Shown here: piece after piece, positions 11,317 through 22,249 of the stretch
How positions within the stretch are numbered: position 1 is the first letter of the stretch
Layout of the letters: the number at the start of each line of letters is the position of its first letter
DNA from: Rhabditoides inermis
Lineage: Eukaryota > Nematoda > Chromadorea > Rhabditida > Rhabditidae
Reading direction: 5' to 3'
Length of the DNA: 64,000 nucleotides
Assembly (NCBI GenBank): GCA_963966185.1
Contig: CAWZYM010000120.1
Location: 265,001 to 329,000 of the forward strand
The notes under the pieces: generated by a model
What the model was told of the DNA's origin: nothing
Databases searched by the model: none
The model's input: the letters and a program-made list of their open reading frames with translations, nothing else
Position numbers and translations under genes: made by a program

Positions 11317-14060
11317 CAACTCTCACATCGTCTTGCTCATCCTCCTTGCCTTGCTGCTCCTCGACCACCGACGAATTGATCACCGTCGGCGAATCCACAA
11401 CAACGCCCGGAATCGACTACAAAAGATCACTCATCGCTAAATCCAATCCCATTGTTTCAAATATGGAGTCGCCATTATTCTTCGATCATCGCACAACTTC
11501 GACTCACATTCCGAGAGTTCTAGAAGGAGAGCAGCTCCTTACGCGAATTTTATCCAACCTCAACCTCACTCACTCAGCTCTCACTCTTCGGCAAGACGCC
11601 CTCTCCCCTCACTCACTCTACGGTCTCTTCAAAGTGTTTCGTAAGAGTGGGAAAGAATTCCGAGGGTCGAGGGCGACTCGAAAGGCATTCCGCATGGAGA
11701 GCAGCCTCCTCCCTCTCGTCACCTCTTACCTACTCTCCTACTTTCCCACCTCGTCACCGTGCTGCTCTTTCACCACCGACGAGTTGATCACGAGCGGCGG
11801 TAGCAAAGACGGCGTGTCCACGCCGCGAGCCGCAACCACCGCAACCACCTGCAAGCCAATACGGTGCTTTAGCCGACGTCAAACAACTAAACTATTTTAT
11901 CTCTGTTCCGTCGGTCTACTCTACGCGCACGACTCTAGGCTAGAGGCTAGAGGATCTCAAGGCTAGAACTATACCGACCTCGTCCGCCTTCTCCTCCTCC
12001 ATCTTCTCTCCGTCTGCCACAATCTCAACGATCGAATAGCCATCCTCCGCCGCCGGCTGTGGCTCGTGAACCACTTGCACATCCTTCAAATTAAAAAAAA
12101 AAGTTCAACAACAAACAAACAAACAAGCCGTGCGGCTTCACGCTTCACCCACGCACCTTCAGTTCGTCGTCCTTCTGCGCCTCGCAGCTGCGCGAGCAAA
12201 TCGAATCGCGAATCGCCCTCTCCCTCTGCTCCGACTTCCTCTCAGTCTCCTAAATGCGCGTTCATTCTATTGGGAACTATAGTCGCCGCCTGGTGGATAG
12301 TTTCTGCTATTGACAACCGGAGTCAGTTGGCGAAACTCAGATTGGAGCGAGAGAGTCAGACATGATTCACATGCCGGCTTCTTTGATTAATACTATCGTT
12401 TGAATGCACGCGCTTGGGTTTCCTCACGATCAGACGGTTGATCAAATGCGACTAGAGAGTAGATCAATTCTACAGTGTCCGACGAACCCTGTATAATATT
12501 ATACATCCGGAGTAATTTTAAGGCACAAGGCGTTGCAAGGTAGTGGTAATTCAAAGTATTTTGAAGGCAATTCGAAGACATTTTGAGAGTAGTTTGAACA
12601 GACTGACCACTACTTGATGCTTGCTCGGGCTGCGACGAAGCGACGTCGGTGGCGTCACCATCTCGGCAGACTGATAAGATGCGCTCGCCGGCCTCTGCAA
12701 TACCACAATACATTTCGAAACTTCAAAAAACATTATAAACAGACAAACAAACAACATTAAAAACAAACAAACAAACAAACAAACAAACAAACAAACAAAC
12801 AAACAAACAAACAAACAAACAAACAAACAAACAAACAAACAAACAAACAAACAAACAAACAAACAAACAAACAAACAAACAAACAAACAAACAAACAAAC
12901 AAACAAACAAACAAACAAACAAACAAACAAACAAACAAACAAACAAACAAACAAACAAACAAACAAACAAACAAACAAACAAACAAACAAACAAACAAAC
13001 AAACAAACAAACAAACAAACAAACAAACAAACAAACAAACAAACAAACAAACAAACAAACAAACAAACAAACAAACAAACAAACAAACAAACAAACAAAC
13101 AAACAAACAAACAAACAAACAAACAAACAAACAACCAAACAAACAAACAAACAAACAAACAACACACCTTCAAGTGTTCAATCAGCACCACCTCCTCGTC
13201 CGTTCCCGCCACTTCCACCTCGTCTTTCTCTGCTCGTTCGCGCATCGCAGCCATCGCCTCACCACTCGCGTGCCGGGTCGCAGGCAGCGCTGCAACCGGA
13301 CCAACGTACATGGCAATATTAACGTACATTAAGTATTCATATCAACGCTTTTCGCACAACACGTTCGTCAACCTAATTCATTGCTCTCTCAAAAAGACAC
13401 TTTCCACGTTTCCAACCCCCACATAATAGTAATCCACTGGCACTCACTCGTATTGCACCGATTGTGCGTTCTGTCGGCAATCTGGATGCAGTCGTCGTCG
13501 CCGTCTCCTCGATCCTCCGCCCCCTCTCCTCCTCTCTCTTCTCCCGCCGGCTGCCGCTCCACTCCGCCCACCACACGAACCTCGTCGTCGTCGTCGTCAG
13601 TCAACAACTGAACACGCATCATCTCTAGAGGTGTGTTTGGTGTTTTGAAGTAGTTTTGAAGGACCTGTTTCGACTGACCGCTGCCTGACCACGTCTTGAG
13701 CTGTCAATCGAATTATCAACAATACTTTCACAAAGAAACGCTCATACATATTACGAGACAATCAAAACGGGTTTGCCAAAAGGACAAGTTTATCTTACGA
13801 ACTCAAAACGTTTATTGATTGAGCACGTGAAACATGTTCCCTCCCCTGACCAACCTCGATTACATCGATCTGCGCTCGCCTTTCCTCTTCTTCCTCCCGC
13901 GAGTTACGAAAAGCCAAACATTGCGGAGTAATAGCCTGAATACAAAAACAAAGTGAAAAAGAGGAACAAAACGTACCGAGTGCGAAGAAGTTCTTCTTTT
14001 TCCGCACCGGCTCACTCGTCACGCTTGCACTGCGCTTCCGCTCGCCTTCTTAACCGTTTC
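8988..14060 (-). CDS. Ulp1/SENP-like SUMO protease, partial (C-terminal catalytic core missing)
   Basis: Intron-rich minus-strand gene. The two best exons (9427-9569 and 8988-9133) join in frame and end in ...VFSEAFSIKIAHSDL... then TLRGLDWINDE, which matches the start of the Ulp1/SENP1-type cysteine protease fold, where the family normally continues into a helix and, about 100 residues later, the catalytic His, Asp and Cys. Those later motifs are not in the window: a clean donor (GTGCGG) follows, and the satellite begins about 80 bp on. Upstream reading-frame-consistent exons lie at about 10210-10335, 10400-10690, 10905-11030, 11170-11235, 11320-11400, 11765-11850, 11990-12085, 12150-12250, 12605-12697, 13168-13289, 13470-13615, 13850-13930 and 13985-14050. 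They are acidic and low-complexity, with basic patches (ERKR, RKKK) and several SUMO-interacting-motif-like patches. The family cleaves SUMO precursors and SUMO-protein bonds, usually in the nucleus. The start codon is unresolved. The family call rests on about 35 residues. Confidence 0.6.
9221..9297. repeat. CT microsatellite in SENP-like intron
   Basis: Almost pure (CT)n interrupted by TTTCG and TTG, lying between the exons at 8988-9133 and 9427-9569. On the gene's strand it is purine-rich. Confidence 0.9.
11276..11316. repeat. AAC trinucleotide repeat
   Basis: About 13 AAC units. On the plus strand they would read as poly-Asn, but the coding exons here are on the minus strand, so this is intronic. 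Confidence 0.9.
12279..12507. repeat. Dispersed repeat, copy 1
   Basis: Begins ATAGTCGCCGCCTGGTGGA and shares blocks in the same order with 29962-30209, including GCCGGCTTCTTTGATTAAT, a run around AATGCGACT and TAGATC, and a closing AATATTATA-like block. The copies are diverged by substitutions and indels. It lies in an intron of the SENP-like gene. No coding potential is seen. Confidence 0.8.
12735..13160. repeat. Long (CAAA)n tetranucleotide microsatellite
   Basis: About 100 near-perfect CAAA units, broken by a few changes at either end (for example AACCAAAC near 13133). It sits in the intron between the SENP-like exons at 13168-13289 and 12605-12697. The minus-strand Cys-Leu-Phe-Val open frames through it are artefacts of a tetranucleotide repeat being open in every frame. 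Confidence 0.97.
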
Positions 14061-14596
14061 ATTATCAAAGAACTATCCTCATCATTAACCACACCAAGAA
14101 GTCTCAAGACCACGAAACGCATCCCTCACCATTCATAATCTTCTCTAGCATCACAGTGGTAGTAGTGGTTCTCGGGGGAGATGCGAGAAGGATGGGCGAG
14201 CCAGCCTTCCTCGCACCACCCAAACATTGTGTTTCCTTCATCCCATCACAACCTCCTAGGTATTCCAAGCACTCAAAGCTGTTATCATCGATCCGTGAAA
14301 CAAAAAGATACAGGCGCCACAACACCTTTATCTCCATGCAACAACATGATCAAAATTTCTTGGGTAGGTAGAATTGAATATGAGAACAACTATCAATTAT
14401 CACACTCGCCATAGTACAACAGACAATCATATACACATACGAGCTCAACAGAAATGAGTTAGACGACAGTGAGAGAGTGGTTATGGGAGTATCGCAGCAT
14501 CCATCCTCCTACTTGTCGTAGACGCAGAGCGTCCAGCAAGACAAGCACGACCGGGCGTTGTGTCAGAAGCGCCACGTCGGTGCGCCCGTGTGTCCC
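14061..14596. other. No confident gene
   Basis: Short open frames occur on both strands but no recognisable domain. The upstream part of the SENP-like gene, including its missing start, may extend into it. Confidence 0.4.
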
Positions 14597-14952
14597 TCAT
14601 ACTCGACCAGCCGCCACCGCCAGAAGACCGCCAGACTGGTCAAAGTACGTCGAGTTGATCTGCAACATAGAAATACAGCAGTACTGTGCCGCCTGAATAA
14701 GCAAATACAGTAACCCGCATTTTATCTACAGTATCCTACCTCGATGAATACGAGTCCTCTGGGGCACACTTGCTTGTACGCGTATCCAGCCACACACGAC
14801 ACGAACTCGGAAGAGCATGTCTCATAGTTTCGACCGGCGAGGGCAGCACAGTCTAAAAGTACGGTAATACAGTTGAATCTACAGTATCCCTCCAACGTAC
14901 CCAGCTCTTCCTTGTCAGCGGCGACAGTGGTTGTCTCGCAGTGCTCTCGCAT
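14597..14952 (-). CDS. Chitin-binding type-2 (peritrophin-A, CBM14) domain protein, possibly partial at the N-terminus
   Basis: Three minus-strand exons (14901-14952, 14740-14852, 14597-14659) join in frame to give 75 residues ending at a TGA. The middle exon encodes one CBM14 module: DCAALAGRNYETCSSEF, then VSCVAGYAYKQVCPRGLVF, with the family's spacing of five cysteines and the aromatic and Gly positions. The sixth cysteine that usually follows the Phe is not found in the joined frame, so the disulfide set is incomplete or the last junction is wrong. Further upstream (about 14960-15025, same strand) a Thr/Glu-rich stretch (ETTVTAEAT-like, in another frame) resembles the mucin-like linkers of such proteins and may be a further exon. 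The family binds chitin and acts outside the cell in cuticle, eggshell or gut lining. No signal peptide is visible in the part resolved. Confidence 0.55.
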
Positions 14953-15026
14953 CCAGTAGTGGTTCCCTCAGTCGTCTCTTCTCCGTACCCAATAGTGGCC
15001 TCAGCCGTCACAGTCGTTTCCTGTCC

Positions 15027-15094
15027 TGGTTGTCAGGTGTAGTGTGGTAGGTGAAACATAACTCGGAATAACTCAAAAATCATCGGAAATGAAC

Positions 15095-15192
<98 letters not shown>

Positions 15193-16010
15193 AAGAAGGA
15201 GAGAGAATAGTCTGACCACCTTGTTCCAGGTGCAGCTGAAGACGGAGCTGGGTCTGGGAGAGGGAAGGGAGCCACACGGCTTCTATGTGAGGCGACCGGC
15301 CGGTCTGTTCCCTGCGTCGCTGCCGCCGCACACTGAGAAGGTGAGAGGGGTGGAGACACGGATATTGCAAATAATGACTACACGGGAGGTTATTTTTTGT
15401 GACCAATGCGATGTGTTGTTAAAGTTGCCTGTTTGTTGATCATGTGCAGCGATAAGGGTTCAGGTGTTGCATGGTGTTCGAGTTCCTTTTTCATTTGTCC
15501 CTGTTTGTCTCTTCTCACTATCTATAACATCTCCATATCTTCCATTGCAGGGCAACCCTGTGGACTCTGCCGCCGCCCTTACCATCTACGTCATCGAGGC
15601 GTTGAAGATTGTGGGTTTAATTCCGAACATCCGCTCTCTAGCAATTACCAATTGTCATTTGATTGATTTATCGATTTGCAGATAGCATCGATAGCGCTGA
15701 TTGTGGGACGATGAGAAGTGCCTCGGCTCGTGCCCGCCCCCGCAGACTCCGCCCCCTGGAACGACACGGTGCGCGGCGACGACGGAAACAAGTACCCGCT
15801 TGTTGAGGCCTGCTCCGGTGAGACTATTGAGACTAGGCTTTTCTAGACGAAACTTTGTAGGCGTCAGTTTCGGGTAGCCCGGTTATTGACACCTAGTCGC
15901 CGATCAATACCTGTCTTCCTAGATGCCATAAAGTCATAAAGACTTCATAACTCCATAACTGTGTTGTCTTATCGATTGATTGTGTTTGCAGACAATGATG
16001 CGCAGTGATT
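15027..16010 (+). repeat. Segmental duplication, copy A
   Basis: Near-identical to 24850-25217 plus 26431-27010. It includes GA microsatellites (about 15098-15205), then exon-like pieces with good splice sites: 15225-15340 (ending PAGLFPASLPPHTEK) and 15551-15609 (GNPVDSAAALTIYVIEALKI), and a third open piece at about 15752-15817. These suggest part of a membrane protein gene, but the frames of the later pieces are ambiguous and I do not recognise a family. Duplication ends abruptly at GATGCGCAGTGA, inside an open frame. Confidence 0.85.
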
Positions 16011-16144
16011 CCCGCGACGGGTTCATGAGCTGGTACGATCGGTTTCGCAACTGGATGGCCATCACATGTGCACCTGCTTCACACTCAGCAAGGTATTGAT
16101 TGATATTGATTGAATCGTTTTTTTTTTGATTTATCGATTTGCAG

Positions 16145-17160
16145 ATGACATTGACTGTGCTGGTTGTGGGCAGCATCCTGTTGGCGGTTCTGTTTGTGTC
16201 TCTCATTCCCACCATCTTCTTTGGGACCGAGCAGATCGCAGTTGAGAAGCTGCACGCCCCCGTTGGAGAGGAGACTCCCGATGTGGGTGCAGGGTACTGT
16301 AGCTGATATAGGGATACTGTAGCAGTATACACTGTATTAGTGTTAAGATAGTGATTGATTATCGATTGGTCCAGGTTGCGTCGGAGGGAAGTGGCTGGCC
16401 TCTGTCGGACGCATCCTTTGCCATTCCGGCCCTATCTGCTCTTCCTCCCAGAGTCAAGAACTGCTCCGGATTCAGATTCGCATGCATCAACCAGTCGGTG
16501 AGTACACTATACTGTACTATAGCTGTTTCACATGCATTTGGGAGACTCCCGATGTGTGTACGGGGTACTGTAGTTGGAATAGGGATACTGTAGCAGTATT
16601 GACAGCGTGGCGCAGTGCACGGATGAATAAGATGAAGCCGATTGTAAGGGTACGGGGGAGGAGAGTATTATCGATCCGTAGAGTTGATGTATGATACGGA
16701 TGTGAATTGATGCTACCCTCTCCCGCTCCCCTCTAGAATGCCAGCCTGCCACGGAACGAGACACTGCGAGAATGGAGAGGATGAGGAGGAGTACTGTAGT
16801 GAGTGGCAAAGGGACTAGTGTCGGAGGAAGATGGTTACCATAGATTCTTTCTAGTATTTCTAGCAAGTACGAAAGCCTGAGTACCATGTTGATATGTTGC
16901 AGAGAAGGTTGCCGATTGTGTTTCGGACTGGATGGCGTGTAGACAGGAGGACAAGTGCCTTCCCTCCTTTGTGAGATGCGATCGAGAGGCAGACCGCAAG
17001 GCCGCCGAGGAGAAGTGCCAACAGTGCACTCGCGGAGCCAAGGTACGGCAGTTGGCATATCGTACTGTAGTGCCAGTAAGAGTAGTTTGGATAGGTCACC
17101 GTGTTGTGAATTCTAGATGTGCAAGGCGACAGAGCCCATTGGCACCCATACGAGCGCATT
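16145..17160 (+). CDS. Single-pass membrane protein with LDL-receptor class A repeats; frame broken
   Basis: ATG directly follows an acceptor (TTTGCAG). Exon 1 (16145-16282) encodes a strong signal-anchor segment, LTVLVVGSILLAVLFVSLI, near the N-terminus. Exon 2 (16375-16497) joins in phase and ends NCSGFRFACINQS, the first half of an LDLa module. Exon 3 (16737-16798) carries CHGTRHCENGEDEEEYC, a clear LDLa second half with the acidic calcium-binding end, but this is one base out of frame with exon 2 using the visible splice sites. Exon 4 (16903-17042) continues from exon 3 in frame with a second LDLa-like module (CVSDWMACRQEDKCLPSF, then CDREAD and a final Cys pair). The next open stretch from 17117 runs into repeat-derived sequence. 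LDLa modules bind ligands outside the cell. The frame break and lost 3' end suggest a decayed gene or a sequence error. Confidence 0.5.
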
Positions 17161-17303
17161 AAATGAGATGTCATCGCAAACACAGACACAGAAACTACTT
17201 CAACCGTCCAGAACAGAAAGGAATCGAACTACCGGGCTACCTAGTCGCCTGAGAGCAATCAATTTACATACGGGTGGGGTCATCTACAGTAAAACGAAAG
17301 AAG

Positions 17304-17702
17304 TTATTTGTGAAAAAAAGACATTAGTCGTACTCTGAAGTCCGTCTTTTTAAATTGGCATACTGTATTTGAATCTAAAAGATTCCAGTATTTCATAACT
17401 CGATGTGTGATAAAACTCTGGCTAAGGGTGGTCTTGGAGATACTCTGTAATTTCAAGCCATTCGAACGCAATGATGCTGATCTTTTATTAGCAAGCATGA
17501 AGGAATTGGGAGCGTTTAAGAAACCATACAGAAAGCTATGAACAAGGCGCAAATCTGACAAAGTTCTGCGAGTCCACAGTGTATCTAGCTTCAATTGTTT
17601 CAGTCGACATTGATTTGACAGTTTCGGAGCAAGCATTCTAGTGAAGAATCTTTGCACAGCTTCCAAATCGTTAGTTTGAGTTACGTTAAGAGCAAGGAGC
17701 AC
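17304..17702 (-). mobile_element. LINE fragment, reverse-transcriptase C-terminal region
   Basis: A minus-strand open frame of 132 codons ends at 17304. It has the features of the C-terminal part of a CR1/Jockey-like non-LTR retrotransposon ORF2: an L..VQRFFTRML block, then LKQLKLDTLWTRRTLSDL, and a closing SFITHRVMKYWNLLD...F+..L segment. The polymerase core (YADD motif) is absent, so the copy is 5'-truncated. It lies just downstream of the LDLa gene, which loses its 3' part here. No poly-A tail or target duplication is clear. Confidence 0.75.
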
Positions 17703-20254
17703 CTCACTACCGTACTCGTGAACTGGTCATATTTTATATTTATAGAAGTTTAAAAACAACGATCGTGTAACAACTGTTATCGTGTAACAACTTTCTGCAG
17801 AATGAGTTGCTATGCATGTAATTGAAAAAGTACATAACAGAAGCTATTACCTAAAGTTCTAAAGGTGTTACCATTTCCGTTCACGAGTATATTTGATAAT
17901 ACATTCCGAGCTTTAGCTATGTTATATGACATATAGTAAGCTATATTACAGACAGTAGTTCACTATGCAACACTGCGACTGCGTACACTCACTACTGAAT
18001 AAAGAGAAGAATATAAACTCGAAATTGCATTGCAATATTTTACATAACTCATTCTCCTACTATTACCTAAAGTTCGGAGCAAGCATTCTATGATCAACAC
18101 CGTCATAATTTGATTTTTGGATTTGCTGGCGGAGGTTTTAAAGACTACTTGGAAATAGCTTACGGTCAGCTGCCAGTCAATGTAAAGTTTCGGCATTGAG
18201 ACTGGTCACGCAATCATTTGCATTGTATTGTACAGATATTCTCTACATACATTCAAAACCATCTATTGAATTCTGTGTTAACAAAACTAGTCTTTCAATC
18301 AATCTATGGCAATGTCTTCTTTAAAGGTAGTCTAAAATATTGCTTCTCTTCACCAGCACACCCGTGAATACACGATGTACGTCTGGCGCGAATATTTCTC
18401 AACAGACACTTTCTACAGCTCTACCAATCACTTTCATGATTACTTTTTTTTAATTCATAATCAGCACATTGAATGCCAACTTTTTGTTTTCAATAAATAA
18501 CTATTGACTTTGTAACCTCTTCCTGTCGTACACTCTCTATGCTACTTTTTCTGCCACGCGGTCTGTTTTGACGTTAAGATGACGTCAGATTCAGAAAGAA
18601 TCGACGTGAAAACATGTATAAAGCAATCAAACACACATTTTGATTTTCATTAATGTATCAATATCCAATAGGTTAGTCTAAAAGAATGCTTCTCTTCACC
18701 ACATCCGGCATTCTCGGTGCGCGGTGTTTCTTTCTTCTGAAATCACGGCTCTCCTAATCACATTCAGAATTTTTGAACTGTATAATTTTGTTCAGAAATT
18801 TTTAATTTACCCGAAGTATATTTTTAAATGTTTTTGGAAGCTATGTGAAAAGCACATACATACAATTTCTATGAATGTCGCAACATAGTCTCTCGCGATT
18901 GTTGCTCAAAAGACACTTTCTACAGCTCTCCAAATCACCTTCATGATTTATCGTTTTGATATTCATAATAAGCACTATTTGTTTGCAATAAATACACTTT
19001 GATCTCGTGACCTCTTCCTGTCGTAAACTGTCTATGCTACGTTTACTGCCTCGCCCCGCCTGCGCGGCCTGTTTTGACGTCCAAACGACGTCAGATTCAG
19101 ATAGAATTGACGTGAAGACATGTATTGACTAAATGAAGTACGCTGATTACGATCCGATCATAAAATCAATACCATATCACTCAAAATTTCGTTCTATGAC
19201 GACGTCAGTTACGTCATTCTGAGCATCGTTGATTCACTATGAATAGTTACCTATGAGAAGATAAAAAGAACAAAGTGATTAGATCGAAAACGTGCAAAAA
19301 TACTGCAAAAAGACCACCCCCTTCCCAAAGTGATCTCGTTTTTCTCTGTTCTCCACCCTCTCACATGCAATCGCGCGCTATTTCGTCGTTCTCTAACCAT
19401 GTTGTTATCAGGTGATAGAAGGTGATTGAGAGGAATGTGAGAGTGGTTTCCGGCCCGCATAGTGAATGAGGCAAGGTATGAGAAAGGAGAGCACAGGGGG
19501 ACTGGTCATCTCGGAGAAAAGGTCGAATTGTCGTTTGGTCTTAGCATAGCATATATTGGGAACGGGGTTTTTAATGAATCTTTTATGGATTAGCGAGTTT
19601 ATTGACTGTTTGAGACTTGAAATTCGTTGACTTTATTTATTGGAAATGTTGTTATTCAGTTGTTGAACTTTATTTCCTGATATATCATATAACCTCGATA
19701 GTTTGTCTGGATGTTGTTCGATTTTTTTGGGTTATTTCATTTATTATATAATTTATTGGCATATGAGTAGTGTGTCTAAATTTAGTTCCTCTTTGCATTA
19801 TTTCTCTGAGTTTTCGATTTTCGATAAATGATAGATTTCTATCATTGTGACAATGACAGTCAGAACTCATGACACGATTGATTTCATTTTTAGTCAGATT
19901 TTTAAGAACGTATTGTAGTTGAATATCGATTTGCTGACGGGATCGCAATATGAGTAGATGACTCTTGTTTCGAGTGCTTTGGAGGGTTTATCATAATGAT
20001 TCGATTCTCGATATAACTTTCTAACTCTAACTCATACACCACATTTTATTAGCTTTTTTTTTGTTTTACTTCATTTCGAACACTATGGTATCCTCGTTAT
20101 TGTTTCCCGATCTCTCATAAGCTTCTGTCTTTTGCCCTATTCTCATCCAATCATTCTTGTCACCGCCCAATAATCGAATAATTCATAATATGATGATCAT
20201 TCGCACATTCGCTTTCATGAATAATGATGGTGGGTCATAAAGATGGTGGAGTTT
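17703..20254. other. AT-rich noncoding region with a local tandem duplication
   Basis: No gene supported. Blocks at about 18310-18625 recur in order at about 18670-19125, diverged: a stretch around TCTAAAATATTGCTTCTCTTCACC, then GACACTTTCTACAGCTCT, then CCTCTTCCTGTCGTA and GACGTCAGATTCAG. The run GGAGCAAGCATTCTA also occurs both inside the LINE fragment (about 17623) and at about 18077. Probably decayed repeats. Confidence 0.6.
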
Positions 20255-20517
20255 TTAGGGTCGGAGCACTTGAAAGAACGGGCTGTTGGTTAGGGTTTGT
20301 GATAGGTTGGGAGAAGGAGGGAGAGGGAGAAGAGTGACCAGACCACCAGGAAGGCTTAGCTGCTTAGTTGGATAGAAGAGGGAGTGACTGGGGTGGACGC
20401 GTTGTGCAAGCGCACGATGACATGGGGGTGGAGGGGAGAGCTCGGTGGATAGGGAGTGGAGTGTCGTCTGCTCTGCAGTCGTTGCCGTTTTGCAGTGCCG
20501 GCGTCTCGCGGTGAGTA

Positions 20518-21056
20518 GCAGCGCATCACGCACCAGCTGGAGCTGGAGAAGCACAAGTGCACCCGCACGGAGCAGACCAAGCCCTTCCACCAGCTGGACA
20601 AGGCACAGCGCGAGACAATGGAGAAGAAGAGGGCGCAGGGTGAGTGCCGGCAGGCACACTGTGTGTGATAACTGATAGGCGTAGCATGTTCAGTTGGCAT
20701 GGCGCTTTTGCAGACTACTGCCAGCGCGTGTACGGGCGCGCGCACGTGACCACGCTGGAGAAGCGGGAGACGACCATCTACCAGCTTCTACGTCGACACG
20801 GTCAAGGCGTTCCGCGATCGCCGCTACGACTACAAGGAGATGCTCAACAAGGCCAAGAACGCACTCGACCACCTGCCCAACGACGACGTAGGCGCTCTCA
20901 AGGCGAGTGGGCGGGGCTTGAAGAGGCGGAGCGTTTCTCCGGCGAACTGTGTGTGTTTCAGTCTGCGAAGGGTTGCGTGGTGCTGTACGAATCGCTGGCA
21001 CACAAGTGCATCCTCAACTCGTTCTACGGATATGTGATGAGGAAGAGATCGAGATG
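20518..21056 (+). pseudogene. DNA polymerase epsilon catalytic-subunit fragment, frameshifted
   Basis: Three exon pieces match the POLE polymerase domain in order. 20518-20639 ends TMEKKRAQ and corresponds to the segment before the family's DYCRK block. 20714-20902 begins [20 protein letters not shown] and continues, in a different frame, as [20 protein letters not shown]. 20962-21056 ends [17 protein letters not shown], a highly conserved POLE motif. Inside the middle piece, the reading frame shifts near 20786. Compared with the family, about four residues (RENS in the human protein) are missing there, consistent with an 11-base deletion. LAHKC also lacks two residues usually before it. The intron after the middle piece would use a GC donor. 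POLE is essential and a single-exon-group fragment cannot make it, so this is a broken copy. Exon structure is retained, so it arose by DNA duplication rather than retroposition. Confidence 0.75.
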
Positions 21057-21068
21057 GTGAGAGGGGAA

Positions 21069-21095
21069 GAGGAGAGAGAGAGAGGGGGAGGGAGG

Positions 21096-21148
<53 letters not shown>

Positions 21149-21170
21149 GGGAAGGGGAGAGAGGAAGAGG
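21069..21170. repeat. GA-rich microsatellite
   Basis: (GA)n with GGGGA interruptions directly after the last polymerase-epsilon piece. Confidence 0.9.
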
Positions 21171-21663
21171 AGGGAGGTGGGGGAAGAAGAGAGAGAAACA
21201 AGAGAGGCAGACCGTTATGGCTCTGTATTTCGAACTGCAAGCGAGGCAGATCGAAACTTATCGCTCTGGCGCAGGCTATACTATCACTTGCATTATCTGA
21301 ACATTACAACCAGCGCGGCAGCGCTGCTTGGTTTGTGTTAACCCTAGTCGCGCGCTAGAATCGGCAAAAGGCGACTGAACGAAAGGTCCCTTAGAATCTT
21401 TACGAGAACAATGTGATGCTGATAGATGTTATCAGGATGTTAGAAAATGGTTAAGTTTCGATTTTGGTAACGCTAGCTGTTGTAGGAAGCGAGATACGCG
21501 CGCGCGCCCCCTGAGGGGCAGGCAATCAATCCCCCGTGTACGGAACGTTTTCTAGGGGGGGGGGGGGGTGGCGCGCACCGGCTGCCCCCAGCAGACAGGA
21601 GGTGCACAATCCGCACATCCGCACTGCCTGTGGATTGCACTGATATCGTTTAGATCGCGTGCT

Positions 21664-21742
21664 CTGCCGTGGCACAGTAGTGTTGTGGTTAGCGATTGTG
21701 CCCGTTGAGACACATGGCTCGAGTTCGGTTCAGGCTGGTGGC
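21664..21742 (+). repeat. tRNA-like SINE head
   Basis: TGGCACAGTAGTG and GTGGTTAGCG resemble a pol III A box, and GAGTTCGGTTCAGG, about 35 bases on, resembles a B box (GGTTCGANTCC). No cloverleaf with a paired acceptor stem is evident, so a SINE-type promoter is more likely than a functional tRNA gene. Confidence 0.45.
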
Positions 21743-21947
21743 AAACCTTTTGTAATATATGATTTTACATAGAAATGACATTGGAATTGTGAATTTTCCC
21801 ATCAGCATTACCTAAACTCTTTTTTTGCAAATTTTATACAATTTTGGACTCAACAAGGTGGGTGAACTGTTGGATTTCTTTTAAAAAATGTTTTGTGGTT
21901 CATGTTAATGTAGATGGATTTATATGAAATCCAATAAAAGTACATTC

Positions 21948-22249
21948 ATTATCTTTTAAAAGGACTTCCGTAAGAGAAGAGTTTGTGTTACTCAACGTAA
22001 TGCAACAAAAGCTCATGCATTTTATCAATCGAAATAGTACACAAACCTGCTCCAATAGTTCAACAAGTTATATATAATCGATCGGATACCGAAATCAATT
22101 TCCCGACATACAACATTTGCTCGCATTAGTTTTAATTGCAGAAAGAGCAGGTTTGTTTACTATTTCGATTGATAAAATGCATGAGCTTTTGTTGCATTAC
22201 GTTGAGTAACACAAACTCTTCTCTTACGGAAGTCCTTTTAAAAGATAAT
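21948..22249. mobile_element. Foldback/MITE-like element, copy 1
   Basis: Arms 21948-22052 and 22145-22249 are 105 bp each and inverted, with apparently one mismatch, around a 92-bp loop. Ends read ATTATCTTTTAAAAGGACTTCC and its complement. No transposase. The same kind of terminal sequence occurs in the element at 35829-36156. Confidence 0.9.

Larger units (their letters stand above)
21304..22249. mobile_element. Inserted element (~946 bp) absent from a paralogous site
   Basis: The flanks 21191-21303 and 22250-22325 are contiguous in a second copy at 24545-24735: there CATTATCTGAACAT runs straight into CACTTATGCGGTTTACCCG. Here 946 bp separate them. The segment contains a GC-rich start with a run of 13 G (about 21557), a tRNA-like block (21668-21740) and a large foldback (21948-22249) that forms its right end. 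No protein is encoded. It could be a composite of several insertions. Confidence 0.7.

Noticed and set aside
11034..11966. 310-codon plus-strand open frame with a poly-Asn run
   Set aside because: It is antisense to SENP-like exons with proper splice sites on the minus strand; poly-Asn is the AAC microsatellite. The length comes from the shadow of GC-rich antisense exons.
12551..13329. Cys-Leu-Phe-Val open frames of 140-204 codons on the minus strand
   Set aside because: Produced by a tetranucleotide repeat, which is open in all frames when no stop is spelled.
16528..17058. 176-codon minus-strand open frame opposite the LDLa exons
   Set aside because: Antisense shadow of cysteine-rich exons whose plus-strand reading has clear LDLa spacing and splice sites.
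21664..21742. Functional tRNA gene
   Set aside because: Boxes A and B are present in degenerate form but I cannot pair an acceptor stem or anticodon stem; SINE origin is more likely.
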